DNA of 64,000 bases, taken from NCBI GenBank assembly GCA_020073085.1, contig JAIQFV010000013.1:62001-126000 (forward strand). Direction: 5' to 3'. The position numbers were made by a program, and so were the translations under genes. The stretch is from Terriglobia bacterium. Lineage in GTDB: Bacteria > Acidobacteriota > Terriglobia > JAIQFV01. Positions 10,321-18,660 of the stretch are shown here, in pieces. Numbering within the stretch: the stretch's first letter is position 1; each line of letters starts with the position of its first letter. The notes below the pieces were generated by a model. That model was not told the origin of the DNA. It ran no database searches and saw nothing but the letters and a program-made list of their open reading frames with translations.

Positions 10321-12171
10321 CTATAGATTTTCCTGAATGTACTCCAGCGTGGTTCGATCCCCACTTCGAATTTGTGCGGCGAGGGATCGCGCGACGGACA
10401 ATCTTCGTTGCAGGTAGCGATCCGCCATGGTTGCTCGTTTTTCGTCGTCCGAATGATCGGCCAGGGCTTTCAGCAAACGGGCGCCATGAAAGAGGGAAAA
10501 CATCGTGGCGAGCCGCTCAGCATTCAACAAGGCATAGCTGAAGTGTCTTAGGTCCTCCCGTGAAAAGGCCGACTTTCCTTGCCGGATCAGATGGAACCAA
10601 CTCAAGTCCTTCCCGGCCCCCCTCGCGCTTTTCTTTTTTTCGCGAAGAATATCCATGACCAGGTATTGAATCGCGCCGGAGATTTCGTCCCGAATCGCCA
10701 GCAGGTTCTTGGTGGCGGCAGTGGCCCGCGACTTGGCCGCCTTCAGGGCCAGGCGGGCGCTTAAAAAGTCTTTCGGGCGGGACATGGCCCAATTGAGTTG
10801 ATCCTTGAGCGCCATGAGTGCTTGGATCTGCGAGGTCCCTTCATAAATGGCCGTAATAACCGAATTGCGCAGGTGCCGCTCCACTTCATATGATTCGAAA
10901 ATGCCATAGCCGCCATGAATCTGGAGGGCCTTCCGGGTGATCTCGACCGCCTTCTCCGCCCCCCAGTACTTGATCAAAGGGGTCAGCTCGCGGGCGTATC
11001 GTTCCATTTTTTTGACAAGCTGCTTCACCGTCCTGCCTTCAGCTTCACTTAACTTTCCTTCGGCCAGGAGTTTCTTCAGACCGACCCGCCGGTCCTCCGT
11101 CTGGGTGGCATCGTAAATCATGGCGCGAAGCGCCCGGATTTCCAGATCCATGTCCAACAGCATGTCCGCCACGAGTTCGTGCTGGGCAATGGGTTTCCCC
11201 ATTTGTCGGCGCTGCCGGGCATAGTCGTAGGCCTTTCGGTAAGCCGACTGACAAATCCCGAGGGACTGGATGCCGACCGCTACGCGCGCCTCGTTCATGA
11301 ACGACAGGATGTACTCCCAGCCCTTGCCCGGTTCTCCAATCAAGTACCCGATCGAGTTGTCGAAGTACTGTTCCAGGGTGGGCGAGCCGCGGAGCGACAA
11401 CTTGTGTTCCGGTTTCCCGATTTCAAAATTTTTCACGTGCTTGCCATCACGCTCAATAAAGCGCGGGACCAAATGCATAGAGAGCCCTTCCAGCCCCTTG
11501 GAGTTGGGATCCGTGCGGGTCAGCACCAGGGCGATGTCGCCGCAACCATTGGTGATGAACTGTTTTCGCCCGGTGATGCGCCAGGCGCCATCCCCAGCAT
11601 CGACCGCCGAAGTGGTAAGGGCGCCGACGTCGCTCCCGGCTTCCGGTTCCGTCATGGCGACCGACCCTGAAATTTCGCCGCTCGCCAATTTGGGGATGTA
11701 TCGTCTTTTCAATTCTTCATTTGCAAATCGAAGCAGCATCATGGCGGGGCTTTGATAAAAGGCGAGGAAACTGAGCGTGTTGGGACACGCGGTCGAGATC
11801 ATTTCAACCATCAGGGCATTGACGGTGTAGGGAAAGTTCCAGCCCCCCAGCTCTTTGGGCAGGCTGACCGCGAGGATCCCGAGTTGTTTCGCCGCCTCCA
11901 GATTTTCAACGAGACCGCCGGGGAGGATGACCTCTCCGTCCTTCCATTGAATCCCCGCCTGGTCGATTCCGGCTGCTCGAGGCGCCACTTCCCGGGCACA
12001 GAATTCACCGACCAGACTCAATGCTTCCTCGTATTGCTGCTTCGTTTCCTCGACGTTAAGCGGACCGTCACCCTCCTCGTGCCAGGCCGCACTGACCTGG
12101 TTCCAGTCAACGGCATGATGAAAGTGAAATTGGAGGTCGTCGTTCTCTGTGAAAAGGTTCTTGGAGGGCAT
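10321..12171 (-). CDS. Acyl-CoA dehydrogenase
   Basis: This 616-residue FAD-dependent acyl-CoA dehydrogenase has the signature MTEPEAGSDVGAL and the C-terminal block IHGGYGIFESYEVERHLRN. The catalytic-base region lies in the GTSQIQ helix. Length and the extended C-terminus (~150 residues beyond the core) resemble the long ACAD branch (FadE/AcdA-type, DUF1974-like tail). It should catalyse the first step of beta-oxidation with an ETF acceptor. It may serve the beta-oxidation block at 26-33 kb, although it stands apart from it. The start at 12171 is preferred over the open frame to 12237, because the extra residues are encoded by the REP-like repeat. Confidence 0.9.
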   Translation of the reverse strand: MPSKNLFTENDDLQFHFHHAVDWNQVSAAWHEEGDGPLNVEETKQQYEEALSLVGEFCAREVAPRAAGIDQAGIQWKDGEVILPGGLVENLEAAKQLGILAVSLPKELGGWNFPYTVNALMVEMISTACPNTLSFLAFYQSPAMMLLRFANEELKRRYIPKLASGEISGSVAMTEPEAGSDVGALTTSAVDAGDGAWRITGRKQFITNGCGDIALVLTRTDPNSKGLEGLSMHLVPRFIERDGKHVKNFEIGKPEHKLSLRGSPTLEQYFDNSIGYLIGEPGKGWEYILSFMNEARVAVGIQSLGICQSAYRKAYDYARQRRQMGKPIAQHELVADMLLDMDLEIRALRAMIYDATQTEDRRVGLKKLLAEGKLSEAEGRTVKQLVKKMERYARELTPLIKYWGAEKAVEITRKALQIHGGYGIFESYEVERHLRNSVITAIYEGTSQIQALMALKDQLNWAMSRPKDFLSARLALKAAKSRATAATKNLLAIRDEISGAIQYLVMDILREKKKSARGAGKDLSWFHLIRQGKSAFSREDLRHFSYALLNAERLATMFSLFHGARLLKALADHSDDEKRATMADRYLQRRLSVARSLAAQIRSGDRTTLEYIQENL

Positions 12172-12194
12172 GCGGGGATCCTCGTTATATGCCT

Positions 12195-12220
12195 TGTAGG
12201 GGCGCACAGCCGTGCGCCCC
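12195..12220. repeat. REP-like palindrome, complete copy
   Basis: The arms TAGGGGCGCAC and GTGCGCCCC flank AGCC in a near-perfect palindrome 23 bp upstream of the acyl-CoA dehydrogenase start. A partial, diverged copy follows at 12265-12285 with the TAGGGCGCATAGTCCGCC spelling of the 2104 copy. This 250-bp gap has no gene. Confidence 0.7.
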
Positions 12221-12422
12221 CATTGCGAGGATATCACATTCGGGTGATGCCCGCGCGCGCTGCCCCGGTAGGGCGCATAGTCCGCCGCAGATGCCCCCGC
12301 AGCGAAGATTTCGCAATTGCCTCAAGGAACTCTATTTTTGACATTCGTATTAGCGCATGCCCGTGCTGATTTGTCCGGAGGCCTTCATCCGCGTCACTCT
12401 GTGTGCGTCCGTGTCCAAGTGA

Positions 12423-13520
12423 TCACTTCCGAAAATTCTCCGGCGCCAGGGTGCGGTTGAGGATGACGCGCGTGAAGACGAGCGATTCCGCCAACTGGCC
12501 GGCGATGTAGCGATCGATCCGGAAGGGGAATTTGACGGTCGCTCCCGAGTCTGGGGCCTTGGCCGCCGGCTTTCCCGAAAACGGATCGGGGCTCGAGAGG
12601 GGGACGTCACGGTAGTTAGAGAACTCATAAACCTCGGTGAGTGCGACCGGTTGATTTGAAAACGGATCCGTCGCCGTATCGTAATCAAATTCCATGCGCG
12701 TGACCAGCGAAGTGGCGTCGTCAATGTAATAGCGCGTCGATTTCCCCGGCGCGCCGCCTTGAGGACCATGACCGTTTCCGGGTGAATCATCGACTTCAAT
12801 GACCTTCCTGTTCCTGGCGGCTTCAAAGGCCGGAGTAGGATGGGCTCGATCAAGGTGCCCACTCGCATTCCCATTTCCGTTGCTATTATCCGGAACTCCG
12901 CTGGCGCCCTGCCCCTGCGCAGTAAACCGGTCGGTGAGGTCGGCGAGGTTCTTGCCATGCTTACGGAAGTTGAACAACGCCTCCAGGGAACGTTCGGTTT
13001 GGGATTCGATAAAGCGCTGGACATGGCCTGCCGCCCTGGTGCTGAGAGGACCGGCCGAGTGCCACTGGTCATTGCCATCGGTTCCTTCGCGCGTGAGGAC
13101 CCTCTCAGGCGAGCGTGGGTTGACAAAAGACGATTGTAGTGGTGTAGACCCGTCTGGAGACGCATCGGGCGCCTTGAAAATGAGTCGCTGAAGCTTATCG
13201 CCCTTGGACCCGCCTCCCGCAAGATCGGCTTGGTGAATCACGGTCACCGGAAACGTCTGCTGGGATTGCTGACTGTCACTATTCACCGTGGATGGATCTG
13301 AAACATATCGATAGATCGTCACCGTCCCCTGAGCGACCCACGTCTTGACCGCCCCTTTCTGCCAGGCGCTCCCATGTGCGTTGGCAGCCCGATCCGCCTG
13401 TCCCGCGGCAGAATTGACCTGCGCCCAACAGGTCAGGGATGCGGACAGTAACAGAGCAATGATGCCGATCAAGTGACCACTCACCCCGATGACCTCTAAA
13501 ATGCTCTTCTTATTTCTCAT
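12423..13520 (-). CDS. Secreted protein of unknown function, paralogue A
   Basis: This 365-residue protein has an N-terminal signal-like hydrophobic stretch (about residues 14-31, LIGIIALLLSASLTCWAQ) and is otherwise soluble. I do not recognise the family. Conserved blocks shared with its paralogue at 15943 include QQTFPVTVIHQADLAGGG, TRYYIDDATSLVTRMEF and FPFRIDRYIAGQLAESL. The last two resemble lipoprotein-carrier-like outer-membrane beta-structures only loosely. The start has GAGGTG seven bases upstream. It is 237 bp downstream of a TPR gene on the same strand, the same pairing as for its paralogue. Nucleotide identity with the paralogue is high across the whole gene, so the duplication is recent. 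Confidence 0.75.
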   Translation of the reverse strand: MRNKKSILEVIGVSGHLIGIIALLLSASLTCWAQVNSAAGQADRAANAHGSAWQKGAVKTWVAQGTVTIYRYVSDPSTVNSDSQQSQQTFPVTVIHQADLAGGGSKGDKLQRLIFKAPDASPDGSTPLQSSFVNPRSPERVLTREGTDGNDQWHSAGPLSTRAAGHVQRFIESQTERSLEALFNFRKHGKNLADLTDRFTAQGQGASGVPDNSNGNGNASGHLDRAHPTPAFEAARNRKVIEVDDSPGNGHGPQGGAPGKSTRYYIDDATSLVTRMEFDYDTATDPFSNQPVALTEVYEFSNYRDVPLSSPDPFSGKPAAKAPDSGATVKFPFRIDRYIAGQLAESLVFTRVILNRTLAPENFRK

Positions 13521-13757
13521 GTTTCACCTCGCCATGGAGTTTTTTTCCAGATTTCTTTCCATTTGGATGAGGTCCTCTCGCCACTCGAAGGTCCTGGTCA
13601 AACTACACATCCCTGTCGTGTGCGGCGTCCTCTCGACCACCAGTCGCGGCCACCGCATTTCTCTCAAGATGCTTCCAAATTACTGAGAGAGCGGGTGATT
13701 CATTGAAGATCACGGGCTGGTCCTCCCTACCTTATGCATGAAACCGCAATTGCTCGC

Positions 13758-14489
13758 TTAATATTGCTTATTTGCCTTCTTCCGCATTTCAGACATCTTC
13801 TCGTCGGTTTCTGGTGTGTGAGGAAGAGTCTCATACCATTTGAGTGCCTCCCCGTAACGACCTCTATATGCTAATATATCGGCGAGTCTCCGCTTCCTGT
13901 CATTGGAGTCATCAGGGCCTCTTGTAAGCGAAATGGACTTCTCCATTAGGGTGATACCCTCTTGAAGGGTCGTGGACTTCTCAGATAGGGCTCTGCCCAA
14001 GACCCATACTGACTCTGAATAGTAATCGGCATAGCCCGATGACACTGTATCCAATTGCCGCTTTGGCATCTTTTCAAACAATTGCACTGCAGTTCTAAGT
14101 TCCTTTATAGCCCCCTGTCGGTCTTGACCAAGTGCGCCCGCGAGGTCAAAATGTATTATGGGATTATTGGGATCCAACCTTACCGCAAGCTTCAGCTCAT
14201 CCAAGGCTTCTGATTGATACTCCTCAAATTCTTCACCGCCTTTCTTGCCCGCAGCTAAGCACAGGTAAATCCTAGCGAGATAGTGATGGGCTTCTGCAGA
14301 TTGCGGGTCCGATACGACAGCTGCCTGCAACTCTTTAAGGGCCTCGCGCTTGCCCTCCTCTGTGGCTGCTACGCTGTCACTGCAGTTCCCCTCAAAAAGA
14401 CTCTTCCCTTTGTCAAGGTGTGACGGTGTCGCTCCCTCCAAACCACCCGGGCATAAGGTGATCGAGAATAAGGCAAAGTAGAGAAACAT
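13758..14489 (-). CDS. Secreted or anchored TPR protein
   Basis: This 243-residue protein begins with a hydrophobic signal-like segment (MFLYFALFSITLCPGG). TPR-like helices follow (EALKELQAAVVSDPQSAEAHHYLARI; ALDELKLAVRLDPNNPIIHFDLA). I chose ATG 14489 because GGGAGG precedes it at good spacing and a signal sequence follows at once. The open frame runs to 14591, overlapping DNA next to the RAYT gene. It lies upstream of secreted paralogue A. A longer TPR protein lies upstream of paralogue B, so TPR + secreted protein looks like a repeated module. Its AT-richer composition differs from the metabolic genes around it. Confidence 0.7.
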   Translation of the reverse strand: MFLYFALFSITLCPGGLEGATPSHLDKGKSLFEGNCSDSVAATEEGKREALKELQAAVVSDPQSAEAHHYLARIYLCLAAGKKGGEEFEEYQSEALDELKLAVRLDPNNPIIHFDLAGALGQDRQGAIKELRTAVQLFEKMPKRQLDTVSSGYADYYSESVWVLGRALSEKSTTLQEGITLMEKSISLTRGPDDSNDRKRRLADILAYRGRYGEALKWYETLPHTPETDEKMSEMRKKANKQY

Positions 14490-14612
14490 GGAACTGGCCC
14501 TCCCATATTCGATTTGGCGTCCATCAAGCATTGACGCTCCTAACATGAGCTGACGTCTTAAAATCCAAATAAATTGGGGTCGCATCTCCATAATCCATTT
14601 TTCGATTCGGCC

Positions 14613-15665
14613 TTAATTCTCGGCCAACGTTTTCAATAGGCGCGAGGCGCGGTCGACAAACGGGGCGATGGTCGGATCGGCCCGCATCAAAGCCTTGAAT
14701 CGTCGGATGGCTTCGCATACCGCCTTGTAGCGCATCCCTGCTGCCGCACGACCGAGGTCGTGCAGACTTAGCCCGCAATTCTCGTTGGCCAGATACAAGA
14801 CCAAATCCCTGCCCCAATCCCCGTAGTGGTCCAACATCTGGTTCCACGATTCTTCCCGCACGGTTTCCACCACCCGGATGACCTGCTCCACCGCCGGCCG
14901 TGGAATCCAATGGCGCACATTCCCCTGTTCCTGGACGTTGCCATGGACGCGGCCTTGCAGTTGGGTGACAAAGGCCGCGCTTCCCAAGACCACTTGGGCC
15001 GTCAATTGCTGCCAGGGTTGCTGCTTCAAGCCTTCGCGGAGCGCCGCCTCGACGTACTGTTGGTACGCTCGAGCCGGATCTGGCGTATCGGCCCCCATCC
15101 ATCCCAGCACTTGTTCGCACTCCAGCCAGGAAGGCTGGGGCACCCGGCCAACGTAAGCCCGGTAGGAGCTCCAGGGATAATTCCTCAAATACTCGAGCCG
15201 CTCCTGCCATTGGAGGTCGGTTCCTTCTCCTCCGGTTCCCCTTTGATTCCGCGCCCGACTGCGTTTTCCCAACTGAAAGCGTTCCACTCTGACGGGATTC
15301 AAATGGATATACCGGCTCAACTCCAGCCCCCACGCCTGCGGCTCCACGACGATCCCCTTGAATCGTCCCTGCAGCAGATGACCGCAGCGCCGGTGTCGGG
15401 CGTTGAACCACTGACTATACCCGCTGTTGAGCCATCGCATCGCGGCGCTGAGATTGGCCTCTAAGGTCTGTAACAGGAGATGATAATGATTCACCATCAA
15501 AGCGTAAACGTACAATCGTACCTGGAACCGCGAGGTCATTTCCCTCACCCGATTCAGAAATTCAGATCGATCCGCGTCGTCCAGGTAAATCGGTCGTCTC
15601 TCATTTCCACGGGACGTAATATGATACCAACACCCCTCCCATTCAATCCGTAGCGGGCGAGCCAT
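14613..15665 (-). CDS. REP-associated tyrosine transposase (RAYT, Y1/HUH type)
   Basis: This 350-residue protein is of the Transposase_17 (IS200-like, REP-associated) family. The HUH motif is NHYHLLL (His60, His62), and the likely nucleophile is Tyr83 in GYSQWFNARH. The family block HLLQGRFK and the ELSRYIHLNPVRV motif follow. The C-terminal part (about residues 265-310, LVLYLANENCGLSLHDLGRA) resembles the DnaA-like helix-turn-helix seen in long RAYTs. Such enzymes cut and join single-stranded REP hairpins and are usually single-copy, domesticated-looking genes. No IS ends are obvious at its borders. The GTAGGGGCGC palindromes of this window are candidate substrates. The start at 15665 lacks a clear ribosome site. 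Confidence 0.88.
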   Translation of the reverse strand: MARPLRIEWEGCWYHITSRGNERRPIYLDDADRSEFLNRVREMTSRFQVRLYVYALMVNHYHLLLQTLEANLSAAMRWLNSGYSQWFNARHRRCGHLLQGRFKGIVVEPQAWGLELSRYIHLNPVRVERFQLGKRSRARNQRGTGGEGTDLQWQERLEYLRNYPWSSYRAYVGRVPQPSWLECEQVLGWMGADTPDPARAYQQYVEAALREGLKQQPWQQLTAQVVLGSAAFVTQLQGRVHGNVQEQGNVRHWIPRPAVEQVIRVVETVREESWNQMLDHYGDWGRDLVLYLANENCGLSLHDLGRAAAGMRYKAVCEAIRRFKALMRADPTIAPFVDRASRLLKTLAEN

Positions 15666-15942
15666 AAGCGCACCATTCCGGGGGTCAATGAAGGGGGGCT
15701 CAGGGGGAGGAACCATGATACCGCACTCTGTGACCAAGAACACCATTAAGAAAAGGTGGTTTCTTGCAATAAGCGGGAGGTGGCGCGAAAAAAGGGCTTG
15801 TCGGTTCGACGGCGGCCGTTCATGTCCAAGCCTGACTCTTGGCCGGTGGCGACTTCGAATGGAACACCATTATCCGATTATCCCAGTTTTCCGCTGGAAA
15901 ATGGATTCTGGAGATGCGACCCTTCAAGCTGTGTCCCAGGGT

Positions 15943-17025
15943 CTATTTTCGAAAATTCTCCGGCGCCAGGGTGCGGTTGAGGATGACGCGCGTGAAGACG
16001 AGCGATTCCGCCAACTGGCCGGCGATGTAGCGATCGATCCGGAATGGGAATTTGACGGTCGCGCCGGGATCTGCTGCCTTGGCCGCAGGCTTTGCTGAAA
16101 ACGGGTCGGGGGTCGCGAGGGGAACGTCACGGTAGTCCGAAAACTCATAGACCTCGGTGAGCGCGACCGGTTGATTTGAAAACGGATCGGTCGCGGTGTC
16201 GTAGTCAAATTCCATGCGCGTGACCAGCGAAGTGGCGTCGTCAATGTAATAGCGCGTGGACTGAGACGGCGAGGCGCCTTGAGGACCATGACCGTTTCCG
16301 GGTGAATCATCGACTTCAATCACCTTCCTGTTCCTGGCGGCCTCAAAGGCCGGAGTGGGATGCGATCGATCGCGGTGGCCATTTGCATTCCCGTTTCCAT
16401 TGTCGTTGCCATTATCCGCAGCTCCGTTCGCCCCTTGCCCCTGTGCAGTAAACCTGTCGGTGAGGTCTGCGAGGGTCTTGCCATGCTTGCGGAAGTTGAA
16501 CAGGGCCTCGAGTGATCGTTCGGTTTGGGATTCGATGAAGCGCTGGACGTGGCCGGCTGCCTTGGTGCTGAGCGGGCCGGCCGAGTGCCACTGGTCTGTT
16601 CCGTCGGTCCCTTCGCGCGTGAGAATCCGATCAGGTGAGCGAGGATTGGCAAGAGAGGATTGAGGTACTGTGGATCCGTCGGGAGATCTATCGGGCGCCT
16701 TGAAAGTGAGTCGCTGCAGCTTATCGCCCTTGGACCCGCCTCCCGCAAGATCGGCTTGGTGAATCACGGTCACCGGAAACGTCTGCTGCGATTGCTGAGT
16801 CTCGTTATCGTAGCGATAGACGGACACCGTCCCGCTGGCCACCCACGTCTTAACGGCCCCCTTCTGCCAGCCGTCGCCATGTGCCTTCGCGGCCCGATCT
16901 GCATGTGCCGCGGCAGAATTGCCCTGTGCCCAACAGGTCATGGATGCGGACAAAAATAGAGCGATGATCCCGATCAAATGACCGCTCACCCTGATGACTC
17001 CGACAAAGCAGTTCTTATTTGTCAT
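15943..17025 (-). CDS. Secreted protein of unknown function, paralogue B
   Basis: This 360-residue secreted protein is closely similar to the one at 12423 across its length, including the signal region (HLIGIIALFLSASMTCWAQ) and the C-terminal LNRTLAPENFRK. The start is ATG 17025 after GGAGG at six bases; about 50 bp of upstream DNA also resembles the other copy. Small in-frame differences (a shorter segment near residue 75, a few extra Asn/Gly codons near residue 205) suggest that both copies remain under selection. The end of this gene is 278 bp from the RAYT start. The function is unknown. Confidence 0.75.
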   Translation of the reverse strand: MTNKNCFVGVIRVSGHLIGIIALFLSASMTCWAQGNSAAAHADRAAKAHGDGWQKGAVKTWVASGTVSVYRYDNETQQSQQTFPVTVIHQADLAGGGSKGDKLQRLTFKAPDRSPDGSTVPQSSLANPRSPDRILTREGTDGTDQWHSAGPLSTKAAGHVQRFIESQTERSLEALFNFRKHGKTLADLTDRFTAQGQGANGAADNGNDNGNGNANGHRDRSHPTPAFEAARNRKVIEVDDSPGNGHGPQGASPSQSTRYYIDDATSLVTRMEFDYDTATDPFSNQPVALTEVYEFSDYRDVPLATPDPFSAKPAAKAADPGATVKFPFRIDRYIAGQLAESLVFTRVILNRTLAPENFRK

Positions 17026-17040
17026 GTTCCGCCTCCACAT

Positions 17041-17425
17041 AAAGTCTTTTTCCTGATTTCTTTCGTTTCGATGAATTCCTCTAACCAGTCCCTATCGTTG
17101 GCTAAACCAATTCGTGCCTAGTGTGCCATCACCTCAACCGAGAATGCGCTCCACCGCACGCCTCCCGGGATGCAATCAAATCTCACAAAAACCGAGTGAT
17201 TTGTCGAATGTCAGTCTGCCCCGGGTTTTCATTTTGAGTGGCTCCTCAATCTCGTTGTCAATGGTCACATTTCTCCATGAGGAGCAGAGGACTTGATCGG
17301 TGATCCGCTCATGGTAAGATCCTCATCCCGCCGAGTCGTATTGCTGATGCTTGAAGCTCCACCCCGCGCGCGTCTCGACGAGCTAATGGTCAAGGCATCT
17401 CCCAACTGCCTAGGAACATTTTTTG
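17041..17425. other. 385-bp gap without a gene
   Basis: Apart from about 50 bp resembling the upstream region of paralogue A, I see no gene, repeat or clear promoter here. No short open frame in it has a credible ribosome site and protein-like composition. Confidence 0.4.
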
Positions 17426-18631
17426 TCAAGGAGAAATTTCTCTGGCAAACTTCTTCAACTCATCCAATTGACTGGATTCGATGATCTTGCGAACTTCCTC
17501 AGACCTGGATGAATCCAATTCCAGGGCCTTTTTGAAAAACTCCTGTGTCATTCCTGACAGATCCTGTGGTGGCTTCGAGGTGGCCAAAGATGCATCCTTC
17601 TTCGCACTGCGACTGTACGTCTGTTCTAGCGGAGAACCCAACCACTCCTGTTGCTTCTGTGCCGCCTTCGTGCCGACCCTTATTAGAAACTCTGCCAATT
17701 CTTTCCGATCGATGAGTGACACCAAGTTGAGGCTTGGCGTGTCACCAAACACTCGCGGTCGATACGGAGAAATCGCGAAAAGCACACGGTCAAAGTTCTG
17801 GCGCCGGGGTTCAACGTCAATGAGAATTAGATAACCTTTCAGAAGCCGTGAGTATTGTTTCGATTTCTGAGCTACGCGTTCGAGACAATCAATCACTTCG
17901 ACAGGTCCGACCTTCTCGGCAAAGGACTTTAAGTACTCTTCACTTGCGCTTTCCCAATCCTCCTTCATTTCGTAAGTTGATGCCAAGAAGCTATGAACAG
18001 TTGGATACTCTGGATTCAGCTTCTGGACGATGCGCAAGTTGCGAATCACTTCATCCAAATTGGAACTTGATGCTGTCCTTGCGATTCCGAAATAGGCGTC
18101 AGGGTTTGTCGGGTCAAGCTCGCGAGCTTTCTGATAAGTCTCCCACGCTTCTTTCTGGACCAAATGGAATTGCTCCGGTTGGTGCGTATTGCTTAAGCGA
18201 ATGCATTTCTCCCAGAGGATCCCACCCAAGACAAGATATGCTGCAGGGGAATTGGGGTTCAACTTAATCGCTTGTTTGATGTATTCCACTCCTTTGTCAA
18301 ATGCGAGTGCTCTGAGTTCTTCCGTCGGAGCCCCGTCATCAGACCACTCATATCCATTCCTGTTGCATAACCAGGTCCCCTTTAGGAAGAGCTCCAAGGC
18401 CTCTCCGCTCAGAGAAGGATAGAGTGCAGCAAGGGCTTTTATGACCTTTGGATCGCGCGCATGTTGTTCAGCTCGACGCTCCTGCTCCATTAACGCGCCT
18501 TGGCGATGCTCTGGGTTCGGATTCCGCGGCAGTGACAGTTGCCAAGCCAGAGTTGTCATTGTCAGGAGAGACAACGCTAGGACGCTAGGAAACAAAATAG
18601 TGCAGAGCTTTGGTTTTTCACAAGTCGGCAT
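17426..18631 (-). CDS. Membrane-anchored TPR protein
   Basis: This 401-residue protein has an N-terminal hydrophobic anchor (about residues 10-30, ILFPSVLALSLLTMTTLAW). A run of TPRs follows (ALAFDKGVEYIKQAIKLNPNS, YQKARELDPTNPDAYFGIAR, IVQKLNPEYPTVHSFLAS). The chosen ATG 18631 begins directly with the anchor; the frame is open to 18664. It starts 30 bp after the stop of the long secreted gene, so they were probably one operon with paralogue B downstream. The transposon and the in-frame stop upstream may now affect its expression. The partner is unknown. Confidence 0.75.
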   Translation of the reverse strand: MPTCEKPKLCTILFPSVLALSLLTMTTLAWQLSLPRNPNPEHRQGALMEQERRAEQHARDPKVIKALAALYPSLSGEALELFLKGTWLCNRNGYEWSDDGAPTEELRALAFDKGVEYIKQAIKLNPNSPAAYLVLGGILWEKCIRLSNTHQPEQFHLVQKEAWETYQKARELDPTNPDAYFGIARTASSSNLDEVIRNLRIVQKLNPEYPTVHSFLASTYEMKEDWESASEEYLKSFAEKVGPVEVIDCLERVAQKSKQYSRLLKGYLILIDVEPRRQNFDRVLFAISPYRPRVFGDTPSLNLVSLIDRKELAEFLIRVGTKAAQKQQEWLGSPLEQTYSRSAKKDASLATSKPPQDLSGMTQEFFKKALELDSSRSEEVRKIIESSQLDELKKFAREISP

Positions 18632-18660
18632 AAAGGCCCTCCATTCTAACGGTGCATAAT

